Shown in pieces: positions 7,530 to 13,490 of a stretch of 13,490 nt of DNA. The notes beneath the pieces were generated by a model that was not told the DNA's origin, searched no databases, and worked only from the letters and a program-made list of their open reading frames with translations. Made by a program: the position numbers and the translations under genes. The stretch's first letter is position 1; each line of letters begins with the position of its first letter. Source of the stretch: an uncultured Streptococcus sp. (GTDB taxonomy: Bacteria; Bacillota; Bacilli; Lactobacillales; Streptococcaceae); NCBI GenBank assembly GCA_934216185.1, contig CAKQBM010000039.1, forward strand, positions 1-13,490, given 5' to 3'.

Positions 7530-7805
7530 ATGGGAAATCCTTACCTCTTCAACCAGATCAACCACTACTTTGAAACAGGAGAAATCCTCCCTGATTTGAC
7601 TTTTGAAGACAAGATGAAGATCGCCTACAAACACTTGAAACGCTTGATTAACCTCAAAGGGGAAAATGTCGCAGTTCGTGAGTTCCGTGGCCTCGCTCCT
7701 CACTACCTCCGTGGAACATCTGGCGCTGCCAAACTCCGTGGAGCTATTTCACAAGCTAGCACCCTAGCAGAGATTGAAGCTCTATTGCAACTAGACAAAG
7801 CATAG
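7530..7805 (+). pseudogene. dusB: 3' fragment of dusB (tRNA-dihydrouridine synthase)
   Basis: The 91 codons match the C-terminal end of streptococcal DusB/NifR3 (MGNPYLFNQINHYFE at the start, later VREFRGLAPHYLRGT). Intact DusB is about 320-330 residues, so the FMN-binding TIM barrel with its catalytic cysteine is missing and only part of the C-terminal helical domain remains. The ATG at 7530 corresponds to an internal codon of the full gene. It has no ribosome binding site, and a stop codon lies in frame at 7509-7511. This is therefore a truncated remnant. It reads opposite to every other gene here and has richer GC than the kinase gene beside it. The break at about 7525-7532 marks a recombination junction with the cassette on its left. 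A complete dusB may exist elsewhere. Confidence 0.85.
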
Positions 7806-7824
7806 TCTCACACCTACAACTCAC

Positions 7825-7918
7825 AAAAACGGCAAAGCTCAAAAATGAACTGCATCCCAAAAGTTAGACAGAAAAATCTAACTTTTGGGGTCAGTACAAA
7901 ATGAGTCTTGCCGTTTTT
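7825..7918. terminator. Bidirectional terminator after dusB and the DUF1275 gene
   Basis: The outer arms AAAAACGGCAA plus CTCA (7825-7841) pair with TGAG plus TTGCCGTTTTT (7902-7918), with one mismatch and one wobble pair between the two blocks. A T run follows on the plus strand and the arms end in A/T tracts on both sides. It serves the dusB remnant on plus and overlaps the stop codon of the DUF1275 gene on minus. The loop is occupied by a 53-bp inverted-repeat element. Confidence 0.75.
7846..7898. mobile_element. 53-bp MITE-like element with IS3-type ends
   Basis: A left end of 23 bases, TGAACTGCAT followed by CCCAAAAGTTAGA, faces its inverted copy. Read from the right end that copy is TGTACTGACCCCAAAAGTTAGA, and only about eight bases separate the two. 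The perfect inner stem is CCCAAAAGTTAGA/TCTAACTTTTGGG (7856-7889). The TG...CA termini and this sequence resemble the ends of streptococcal IS3-family elements as I remember them. It is flanked by AAA on each side, a possible 3-bp target duplication that cannot be proven within an A run. It has no coding capacity, so it is either a minimal non-autonomous element or the fused ends of a deleted insertion sequence. Confidence 0.55.
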
Positions 7919-8604
7919 TATATGTTTTCATCTTGTAAATCCAATTGCTTCACTCTAGCTATGTAGTAGGACATAATCAAAAACAAATTGAGGCTGACAA
8001 TCCATATAGACCATTCATGAAGAAAATGCATCAATACAGCCAAGCTGATTGCGCCCACTATGAAACTTCCCACAACAATCCCATAGTTTAAGGCCTGACG
8101 ACGGTATTCTTGGATATTTCCTTCTCTTCTAGCAATGCGATACAAAGCGGTCAACATCTTTCGGTAATTTCCAGACGTCATAAAAATGACATAGGGATGA
8201 TCTTCAATCAAACTGCCCGTAAATGTTAGCATCATCATTCCTGTTCCAAAAGCGATGAAAGAAACTTCTAATAGAGGAAATCGTGAAAAGAAAGGTAGAA
8301 TAAGAGTTCCAATAAATAAAGGGAGTAGCATCTTAACCCGCCAGTAGGCCGTTTTACGGTATTCTTTCATATGCAATGCAAACAGAAATCCTAGAGAAAA
8401 GAAAATAATGGAGCAGAATCGTAGCATCGTATTGATGACATTTGAGTCGTGCCAATCAGATATCAGTAGGAGAATATTCCCTGTCTGTGTCGCTACCAAA
8501 CTATGGTATTGAATATGGCAAAATACATCCAAAGAACCACCTACAAATCCAAGAAATACTCCCATCAGTCGTGTGTTTTGAGGTAAGATTAATTTATCCG
8601 CCAT
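7918..8604 (-). CDS. DUF1275 (YoaK-like) integral membrane protein
   Basis: Membrane protein of 228 residues matching the DUF1275/YoaK family in length and in landmarks. The first span includes FLGFVGGSLDVF and is followed by ATQTGNI, the TGN motif typical of the family. About six hydrophobic segments follow, ending near residue 215. The family is widespread in bacteria and has no established biochemical function; transport has been proposed. The start at 8604 is the first in-frame ATG behind an extended -10 promoter. The ribosome binding site is weak (GAG about ten bases upstream). Its stop lies in the arm of the bidirectional terminator shared with the dusB remnant. The upstream lipoprotein gene reads the same way with no clear terminator in between, so some co-transcription is possible. 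Confidence 0.9.
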   Translation of the reverse strand: MADKLILPQNTRLMGVFLGFVGGSLDVFCHIQYHSLVATQTGNILLLISDWHDSNVINTMLRFCSIIFFSLGFLFALHMKEYRKTAYWRVKMLLPLFIGTLILPFFSRFPLLEVSFIAFGTGMMMLTFTGSLIEDHPYVIFMTSGNYRKMLTALYRIARREGNIQEYRRQALNYGIVVGSFIVGAISLAVLMHFLHEWSIWIVSLNLFLIMSYYIARVKQLDLQDENI

Positions 8605-8635
8605 GTATTATCACTCGTTTTCCTTTGATTTTTTT

Positions 8636-8664
8636 ATTATACCACTTTCTCTTGGAGAAACTAA
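8636..8664 (-). promoter_or_regulatory. Extended -10 promoter of the DUF1275 gene
   Basis: The minus strand reads TGGTATAAT (8636-8644), a perfect TATAAT with an extended TG. The -35 position holds only TTAGTT-like sequence. An inverted repeat TTTCTC/GAGAAA with a 3-base loop (8646-8660) lies between the two boxes and could be a small operator, or chance. Confidence 0.6.
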
Positions 8665-8730
8665 GTGAAAAACAGTTTACTCACTCTTTTACAGAACGAT
8701 TTCTAGTAAAAGTTGAAACACCAAATTTTA

Positions 8731-9393
8731 TTATTGAATCAAGGCAACGCTTGAAACTTTACCATCCGCACCTGTTGTAATTTGGATGATTTTTCCTCCT
8801 CCGATTTTGGCATTATACTTGCCATCATCAAGAGTGTAAGAGTAGCCTCTAATAGAGTAGTTTTCCTTCTTTCCATCTGCAGTTTCTACTGTAAATTGAC
8901 TCCCTGATGAAACCGTAATAGTTTCGCCATTTGCTCCCTTCCAGTTGCCTGCAGCTGCTGAGAAATCACCATCGACCATGGTTAAAACACCCTTGTAGCG
9001 TTTGTTGTGTTCTGCTTGCTTGTCTCGCAGTTTGCGGTCAGTTGTTGAATCATAGTCTGACTGGTTAGACTGGGCTTGAGAACCTTGCTGAGTTGAAGGT
9101 GCCTGAGATGGGGCTTGTTGACTAGGAGCTGCTTGTTCTTGTTTTGATTCAGGTGCTGGTTTCGCTTGTGACTGACCAGAAGACGCCTGGGCCTTTTCAG
9201 ATGAAGCTGAGTTTGAAGATTTCTGTGTCTTGCTGTCTTTGCTAGAAGAAGCTGCTTTAGAACTTGATGATTGGCTTGTCTTAGCAGAACTGCTTGCTTG
9301 AGTTGTTTCCTTTTTATTTCCACAAGCTCCTAATAGCAAGGTAGAAGCCAATACAGTCGCTGCCATCAATTTGATATAGGTTTTCTTTTTCAT
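8731..9393 (-). CDS. Ser/Gln-rich lipoprotein with DUF6287-like C-terminal domain
   Basis: Predicted surface lipoprotein of 220 residues. The signal peptide has a Lys-rich start and hydrophobic core, and ends in the lipobox LGAC with the lipidated Cys at 24. Residues 25-118 are low-complexity and rich in Ser, Gln, Ala and Lys. They probably form an extended wall-spanning linker. The C-terminal domain (about 132-220) has the pattern GVLTMVDGDFSAAAGNWKG followed by short beta-strand-like stretches. I associate this with the DUF6287 domain of streptococcal lipoproteins. The function is unknown. The ATG at 9393 has AAAGGAG six bases upstream, and a near-consensus promoter lies 50-80 bases further up, so it is probably well expressed on its own. 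Confidence 0.88.
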   Translation of the reverse strand: MKKKTYIKLMAATVLASTLLLGACGNKKETTQASSSAKTSQSSSSKAASSSKDSKTQKSSNSASSEKAQASSGQSQAKPAPESKQEQAAPSQQAPSQAPSTQQGSQAQSNQSDYDSTTDRKLRDKQAEHNKRYKGVLTMVDGDFSAAAGNWKGANGETITVSSGSQFTVETADGKKENYSIRGYSYTLDDGKYNAKIGGGKIIQITTGADGKVSSVALIQ

Positions 9394-9446
9394 TTTTTAC
9401 TCCTTTGTAACGTTTTTGAAATATTAAGAAATCTTTTTGTAATATA

Positions 9447-9475
9447 ATTGTAACATAGGGTTTTGAATCTGTCAA
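9447..9475 (-). promoter_or_regulatory. Near-consensus promoter of the lipoprotein gene
   Basis: The minus strand has a perfect -35 TTGACA (9470-9475), a 17-base spacer and -10 TACAAT (9447-9452). Transcription would start near 9440, giving a leader of about 45 bases. Confidence 0.85.
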
Positions 9476-9660
9476 CTATTTAGAGAACCTATTTTAAAAA
9501 TTGTTCCCTCCACTATTTCAATTCGTAATCGAAACGAAAAATAGAAAATTTTTTAGATTAGAGTCCTATTTTTTACATCGCTCCTATATAATCGCTTGCA
9601 TCTTTTTTAGATAAAGGGCTTCAATACTATTGAAATAGGATAAAAGCATCTAATAACAGC
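9476..9660. other. AT-rich intergenic stretch with a 15-bp palindrome
   Basis: Together with the promoter and terminator at its sides, this fills a gap of about 300 bases without a gene. I find no open reading frame with a ribosome binding site and no RNA gene. The only clear structure is a perfect palindrome around one base, TTCAATACTATTGAA (9620-9634), plus two copies of TTTTTTAGAT 54 bases apart (9549 and 9603). Confidence 0.4.
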
Positions 9661-9692
9661 AAATAAAGAAGTCAGGAACTTTTCCCGACCTC
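9661..9692 (-). terminator. Terminator of the nadR-pnuC-Nudix operon
   Basis: On the minus strand GAGGTCGGGAA (9682-9692) pairs with TTCCTGACTTC (9668-9678) through 11 pairs, two of them G-U, around a 3-base loop. TTTATTT follows. It starts six bases past the Nudix stop codon. The wobble pairs make it a better stem on the minus strand than on plus. Confidence 0.85.
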
Positions 9693-9697
9693 ACCTT

Positions 9698-10471
9698 TTA
9701 TTTCAATTGATAGGTTTTTCTTGGTTTCTTTTTGGGTACTCGTTTGAGTCCGACTTCTTCTACATATTCGCCGTATTTTACGAGAAAGTTATTGCTGACG
9801 ATGGGGCGACCGGGGTTGATGAGATTGACCAGTTCAGTCCCTTCATAGACAGTGAACTCCTCCTCCAGCAGATAGAGGAAGGTCGGATTCCAGTCGAGAC
9901 GGCCTTGGATTCGTTTGATGGATTCTTGGATAATGGCATAATGGTCAAAAGCGAAGGCTTGCTCCTCCAGTTCCACTCCCTCTAGGAAACATTTGCCTGT
10001 CTGAAAATCGACATCTACGAAAACGACATCCTTGGCATCGTCACCTGCTTGAACCAGTTCTAATGCACGACTAGGCAGATAAACCAAATGAGCAATGGTC
10101 ACCGTCCAGCCCCGTGGATCACGCCCGGGAGTCGATACAGTCATCAATTGCTCGATTTTTTCCAAAGGAAGATCGAGATTGACTTCTTCTCTCACCTCAC
10201 GCTGACAGGCATGCGCAGCATCTTCTCCCTTATCCATAAAGCCTCCAACCAAGGCCAAACAGTTTTGATAAGGGTGAGCCTTGCGACGGATTAGCAAGAG
10301 CTTGATTTTCCCTTCGACAAAGCAGTAGGCCACCATATCCACTGTCACACTTGGTTTTTCGTATTGAGGAAGTTCTTGCTCAAAGTACCAGTCTAAAAAC
10401 TCCTCCTGACTGGCATGAATTTCAAAATATTCTTTTTCCGTCATCCCTGCTGGAATCATCGTGTCATTCAT
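9698..10471 (-). CDS. Nudix hydrolase with C-terminal winged-helix (NrtR/ADP-ribose type)
   Basis: Protein of 257 residues. The Nudix box is intact in its catalytic part: Gly77, five residues, Glu83, seven residues, then REVREEV (91-97). Only the usual later Gly is replaced, by Asn. The segment STPGRDPRGW is typical of the ADP-ribose-pyrophosphatase and NrtR branch. The C-terminal part (about 180-257: DHYAII, EEEFTVYEGTELVN, GRPIVSNNF, KKKPRKTYQL) looks like the winged helix of NrtR, the Nudix-related regulator of NAD genes. Its ATG follows the pnuC stop after one base, with a strong AAGGAGG site. Sitting last in an NAD salvage operon, it may hydrolyse ADP-ribose-type products, sense them and repress the operon, or both. 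The retained catalytic residues leave enzyme activity possible. Confidence 0.85.
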   Translation of the reverse strand: MNDTMIPAGMTEKEYFEIHASQEEFLDWYFEQELPQYEKPSVTVDMVAYCFVEGKIKLLLIRRKAHPYQNCLALVGGFMDKGEDAAHACQREVREEVNLDLPLEKIEQLMTVSTPGRDPRGWTVTIAHLVYLPSRALELVQAGDDAKDVVFVDVDFQTGKCFLEGVELEEQAFAFDHYAIIQESIKRIQGRLDWNPTFLYLLEEEFTVYEGTELVNLINPGRPIVSNNFLVKYGEYVEEVGLKRVPKKKPRKTYQLK

Positions 10472-10472
10472 G

Positions 10473-11252
10473 TTAGGCCTCCTTACGAACTGCCTTGGTC
10501 CATTGGTACCAACCTACTAGACTATTGAGAGTGTAAACCCAGTACATCCCTTGGATGTGGATATTTTCACCCCACCAGAGGTAAATACTAAAGAGATTGG
10601 TTGCAATCCAGAAAATCCATTGCTCACGATAGAGACGTGTCATCAAGAGCTGACCGACACCATTGGTCGCATCGGTAACACTATCACGGAAAGGGCGAGC
10701 ACTATGGATACTTTGGTATGCTAAGCCCATACCAATCCAAATGATAGCAGTCAAGGCCAAGTACTTGAGCCAGTCAATCACAGATAATTTCTTAGCTTCA
10801 AAATGGGATTCTTCTGGTTTTTCCTGGTCATTGATACGATTGGATAACCAAGCATAGAGGCCAATCGGCTGCATGACAAAGAAGTAAACAGTCGTCAAAA
10901 CTTCGCCATAAAAAGTCGCATTCATAGCCAAGATCAAGTAGATTGCTGAGTTAATAGCCCCAAAGAGATAATTGCTTGCACGCCCTTCTGCTACCAAGAT
11001 AACACAGACAATCCCAGTCCAAGAGGCAAACAAGCTCATCCAGTCATGACTTTCTGTATTTTGCGTAAATTCCAAGATCAAGGGAACACTTGACAAGGCG
11101 ATGAGATACAACCACTGGAAGAGGCTACGGCCTACAAAGAGATCTTTCCAGAGCAGACGCATGATCCCTGCAAAACCGATCTTGTGGGCTTCTGAATGGA
11201 CATTTTTAAAGTTCTCGATAAATTGTGTGATTTTTTTAGTTAGTTTTTTCAT
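10473..11252 (-). CDS. pnuC: Nicotinamide riboside transporter PnuC
   Basis: Integral membrane protein of 259 residues with about seven spans and a cytoplasmic N-terminus, as in the PnuC family. The C-terminal stretch YREQWIFWIATNLFSIYLWW carries the conserved Trp-rich pattern of the substrate site. PnuC transporters admit nicotinamide riboside by facilitated diffusion; phosphorylation inside by NadR then traps it. The gene order fits, since nadR is the gene directly upstream and its stop TAG overlaps the ribosome binding site AGGAG, six bases before this ATG. A relative for another vitamin (PnuX, PnuT) is unlikely given these neighbours. Confidence 0.92.
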   Translation of the reverse strand: MKKLTKKITQFIENFKNVHSEAHKIGFAGIMRLLWKDLFVGRSLFQWLYLIALSSVPLILEFTQNTESHDWMSLFASWTGIVCVILVAEGRASNYLFGAINSAIYLILAMNATFYGEVLTTVYFFVMQPIGLYAWLSNRINDQEKPEESHFEAKKLSVIDWLKYLALTAIIWIGMGLAYQSIHSARPFRDSVTDATNGVGQLLMTRLYREQWIFWIATNLFSIYLWWGENIHIQGMYWVYTLNSLVGWYQWTKAVRKEA

Positions 11253-11261
11253 ATTTTTCTC

Positions 11262-12320
11262 CTAATCTGCTTGGTAAATGGCATCAATAGCCACTTTTGC
11301 TGCTTCATAATTTCCTAGATAATCCTCTGCTAGATAAACTAGTGGAATGTTTGCTAAGTAGCGCTCCCTCATCTGATCCAAATGCTGGGAAAAACTATGA
11401 CGAATATGGTCTTCTGCCATAGTCATATCTCTAAATCCGTCATTGACATAGGAGCCGACAGGCTGCACAAAGAGAATCAAGTCCCATTTTTCCTTGGCCA
11501 AGATCGAAACAAAGAGATTGTCAAAGGTTTCCCCTGATAAGTCCCCTTGATCCTCAGTCTCCATGTAATAATCATAGTAGCCCTTGGTTACTAAGGAGTT
11601 GGTATCGGCTATCACTAGACCTCGATTGGCATTGCTATCGATTAACTTGGAGGTCTGGTCATACTGCCCCAACAGGAGGTAATAGTAATCCTTTGGAGTC
11701 AATTCATCGTCGCGGACATTGTTTTTGATCTGATACTCTCGAGCGTATTCCAGACTGACGGGTGCATCATAATATCTGGCCAAATCCTTGGCTAGAGTAG
11801 TCTTCCCATTGCTGGCACTTCCCATAATCAACACTTTCTTGGTAAACTGACGTCGGAAAGGTTGAGCGATGTATTTCCAATATTTGCTTGGATTTTCTCG
11901 AATCATAGTTGCTGAAATACCAAATTTTCTTTCTTGCAAAACAGTCTCAAAGCCACGATTAGATAATTCCTGTTGGTAGTCTACCTCTCCCACAAAGAAG
12001 ATTAGTTCTTGATGGTTTTCATCATAGGAAATCTCTGCTAACATCTGATTCAACCACTCCTGCCAGCCCATAGGGTAACGGGGAAGGTTGGTTTCATCTA
12101 ACTTGCAGACAGAGGTTAACTCATCATCCCGAAAAGCCTCTCGAATATAACGAAATCTTTTTTGAAGCGTTAAACCTACCTGCTCCCCTCGGTCTCCCTC
12201 ATAGCCTGAAACGACTACCCAGACCTGATTACACTGACGCTTCGCTCGCTGAATCAGATCGATATGCCCCTGATGGAGAGGGGCAAAGGTTCCAAATACC
12301 ACTGCTGTTTTCTTTTTCAT
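11262..12320 (-). CDS. nadR: NadR: NMN adenylyltransferase / ribosylnicotinamide kinase
   Basis: Bifunctional enzyme of 352 residues that phosphorylates nicotinamide riboside and adenylates the resulting NMN to NAD. The N-terminal nucleotidyltransferase half has GTFAPLHQGH (10-19) and ISATMIR (135-141). The C-terminal kinase half has the P-loop GSASNGKTT (167-175). Unlike E. coli NadR it has no N-terminal helix-turn-helix, so it is an enzyme only. Any operon control must come from another protein, possibly the Nudix gene product of the same operon or NiaR elsewhere. The start is the first ATG behind a consensus promoter, with a modest AAAGG site about ten bases upstream. First gene of the nadR-pnuC-Nudix operon. 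Confidence 0.93.
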   Translation of the reverse strand: MKKKTAVVFGTFAPLHQGHIDLIQRAKRQCNQVWVVVSGYEGDRGEQVGLTLQKRFRYIREAFRDDELTSVCKLDETNLPRYPMGWQEWLNQMLAEISYDENHQELIFFVGEVDYQQELSNRGFETVLQERKFGISATMIRENPSKYWKYIAQPFRRQFTKKVLIMGSASNGKTTLAKDLARYYDAPVSLEYAREYQIKNNVRDDELTPKDYYYLLLGQYDQTSKLIDSNANRGLVIADTNSLVTKGYYDYYMETEDQGDLSGETFDNLFVSILAKEKWDLILFVQPVGSYVNDGFRDMTMAEDHIRHSFSQHLDQMRERYLANIPLVYLAEDYLGNYEAAKVAIDAIYQAD

Positions 12321-12370
12321 AAACGTATAACCTTTTTATATTTTTTGATATTTTCATGATATGTGTTTTT

Positions 12371-12398
12371 ATTATAAACTATATTTTTGTTTTGTCAA
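12371..12398 (-). promoter_or_regulatory. Consensus promoter of the nadR operon
   Basis: The minus strand has perfect boxes: TTGACA (12393-12398) and TATAAT (12371-12376), separated by 16 bases. The predicted start near 12364 gives a leader of about 44 bases. Confidence 0.88.
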
Positions 12399-12404
12399 TA
12401 GTTT
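12376..12404. promoter_or_regulatory. Candidate operator overlapping the nadR promoter
   Basis: A perfect 7-base inverted repeat, AAACTAT (12376-12382) and ATAGTTT (12398-12404), has half-sites centred 22 bases apart, two helical turns. It spans the spacer and touches both promoter boxes, the usual place for a repressor. NrtR-like or NiaR-type control is a guess from the genes controlled. The region is AT-rich, so chance is possible. Confidence 0.35.
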
Positions 12405-12431
12405 TTTATCATTTTTTATAAAAACGTTACG

Positions 12432-12469
12432 AAAAAGAGAATCAAGATTGCTCCTGATTCTCTTTTTTT
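12432..12469. terminator. Terminator of clpC, usable in both directions
   Basis: A 13-base arm AAAAAGAGAATCA (12432-12444) pairs perfectly with TGATTCTCTTTTT (12455-12467). The loop is ten bases and T tracts lie on both sides. It starts within the clpC stop codon and insulates the nadR promoter from clpC read-through. Confidence 0.93.
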
Positions 12470-13490
12470 ATGCAATATCAAATTTTAACTGGCCTGCTTT
12501 GACACCAATCTTAAGTGTACTACCTGCCACTAATTCTCCCTTGAGAAGAAGTTCTGCCAACTTGTCTTCCACTTCTGTTTGCAGGGTTCTGCGAAGTGGA
12601 CGAGCTCCCATCTCTAGGTCATATCCTTGATTTGCCAGCAATTTCAGTGCGGAAGCTTGTAATTTCAAATCAATACCTTTTTCAGCCAAACTTGCTACTA
12701 AAGGTTTGACCATAATCTTCACCACTTCCTGCATATGGTCACTAGACAGGCTATGGAAGACCACCTTTTCATCAATACGGTTGATAAACTCAGGTCTATA
12801 AGCCTTTTTCAACTCTTCAAACATACGTTTTTCCATATTTTCCTGGTCAAAACGAATGTCCTTAGCTCCAAAACCAACAGTCTTATCATCACGAAGGGCT
12901 GTCGCACCCAAGTTTGACGTCATGATGATAATAGTATTTGAAAAGTCAACCTTGCGTCCCTTACTATCTGTCAAAACACCATCGTCTAGAACCTGCAAGA
13001 GGACATTAAAGATATCTGGGTGGGCCTTCTCTACCTCATCAAAGAGGAGAACAGAATAGGGTTTGTTGCGAACCTTCTCGGTCAACTCCCCACCTTCTTC
13101 ATACCCCACATAGCCTGGAGGAGCTCCGTTGAGACGGCTGGCTGCGAATTTTTCCATATACTCACTCATATCAAAGCGGATAAGAGCAGATTCGTCATCA
13201 AAGAGAACTTCTGCCAAAGCCTTGGCCAATTCGGTCTTACCGACACCTGTGGGTCCTAGGAACATAAAGGAACCAATCGGACGCTTGTGACTGCGAATTC
13301 CTGACTGGTTGCGGCGAATGGCACGACTAATACTTGAAACAGCTTGATCTTGGCCGATGACACGTTTGTGCAGTTCAGCTTCCAAGTTCAAATATTTCTT
13401 AGCATCTGTTTGCGTCAGTTTTTGAACTGGAATACCTGACAAGCGACTCAAGGTAGTCAAAATATCAGACTCTGTCACCAAGTCTTTATA
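12468..13490 (-). CDS. clpC: ClpC, C-terminal part (ATPase subunit of ClpCP), cut by the window edge
   Basis: The last 340 codons of ClpC, the HSP100 unfoldase that feeds proteins to ClpP. Reading continues in frame to 13490, so the 5' two-thirds lie outside the window. The part seen is the second AAA+ module. Counted from the edge, it has Walker A GPTGVGKT at 79-86, pore motif GYVG at 126-129, Walker B VLLFDE at 147-152, a VGF motif in TVGFGA that matches the ClpP-docking loop of ClpC, and sensor-2 GARPLRR near the end. Sequence and length fit the 810-residue streptococcal ClpC rather than ClpE, ClpL or ClpB. In streptococci clpC is normally co-transcribed with ctsR, which would be to the right. 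It ends at its own terminator. Confidence 0.95.
   Translation of the reverse strand, partial: YKDLVTESDILTTLSRLSGIPVQKLTQTDAKKYLNLEAELHKRVIGQDQAVSSISRAIRRNQSGIRSHKRPIGSFMFLGPTGVGKTELAKALAEVLFDDESALIRFDMSEYMEKFAASRLNGAPPGYVGYEEGGELTEKVRNKPYSVLLFDEVEKAHPDIFNVLLQVLDDGVLTDSKGRKVDFSNTIIIMTSNLGATALRDDKTVGFGAKDIRFDQENMEKRMFEELKKAYRPEFINRIDEKVVFHSLSSDHMQEVVKIMVKPLVASLAEKGIDLKLQASALKLLANQGYDLEMGARPLRRTLQTEVEDKLAELLLKGELVAGSTLKIGVKAGQLKFDIA

Noticed and set aside
7455-7703. Minus-strand ORF of 82 codons
   Set aside because: It lies antisense to the dusB remnant and has no ribosome binding site; its residues are what a complementary-strand shadow gives.
8982-9323. Second minus-strand ORF inside the lipoprotein gene
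   Set aside because: An out-of-frame shadow created by the repetitive Ser/Gln codons; no start signals.
9513-9530. Near-match to a cin-box (TACGAATT) and a short TTCG/CGAA stem
   Set aside because: One base off the core, not positioned before a gene start, and the stem has only four to five pairs.
9549-9612. Two TTTTTTAGAT copies 54 bases apart as a tandem duplication
   Set aside because: The sequence between and after the copies does not align, so only a ten-base AT-rich coincidence remains.
12300-12355. Upstream ATG within the nadR leader, opening a frame that overlaps nadR
   Set aside because: No ribosome binding site precedes it and the frame has no recognisable product.
1-13490. CRISPR arrays, tRNA or rRNA genes, riboswitches
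   Set aside because: No regularly spaced repeats, cloverleaf sequences, rRNA motifs or conserved aptamer cores were seen on either strand.

Overview
The window is almost certainly from a chromosome of the Streptococcus mitis/pneumoniae/oralis group. It carries a BOX repeat typical of these species, a ClpC C-terminus essentially as I remember the pneumococcal protein, and the end of a streptococcal DusB. All intact genes read on the minus strand. The only plus-strand gene material is a dusB fragment.

Layout, left to right. (i) 1-340: a terminator hairpin and a BOX repeat, with no gene. (ii) 341-4960: a tightly coupled minus-strand operon, read from right to left. It encodes an AvrD-like protein, a small P-loop NTPase, an ABC ATPase and a large FtsX/MacB-type permease, and the cistrons overlap or nearly abut. 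(iii) 5001-5049: a strong terminator. (iv) 5058-7401: a NarL/LuxR-type response regulator and a ComP-like multi-membrane-span histidine kinase whose genes overlap. (v) 7530-7918: the last 91 codons of dusB as a pseudogene, then its terminator, into whose loop a 53-bp inverted-repeat element appears to have inserted. (vi) 7918-9393: a DUF1275 membrane protein and a Ser/Gln-rich lipoprotein. (vii) 9698-12320: an NAD salvage operon (nadR, pnuC and an NrtR-like Nudix gene) with a near-consensus promoter. (viii) 12468-13490: the 3' part of clpC, ending in a terminator.

The notable part is 341-7401. The kinase and regulator resemble ComP/ComA, but no ComX- or Phr-like peptide gene is visible beside them. 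The neighbouring operon instead starts with a protein that looks like AvrD, the family that makes the syringolide acyl-glycoside elicitors in Pseudomonas, followed by a NadR-kinase-like NTPase and an exporter-type ABC system. I infer a self-contained module that makes, exports and senses (or makes in response to a cue) a small diffusible molecule. It is AT-richer than the right-hand genes and abuts a broken dusB, as expected of an acquired cassette in a variable clpC-dusB interval.

The right half is mostly ordinary streptococcal chromosome. NadR and PnuC import nicotinamide riboside and convert it to NAD. The Nudix protein, which carries an apparent C-terminal winged helix, may hydrolyse ADP-ribose-type compounds, regulate the operon, or both. 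The AvrD and DUF6287 assignments rest on remembered motifs and were not checked by any search.
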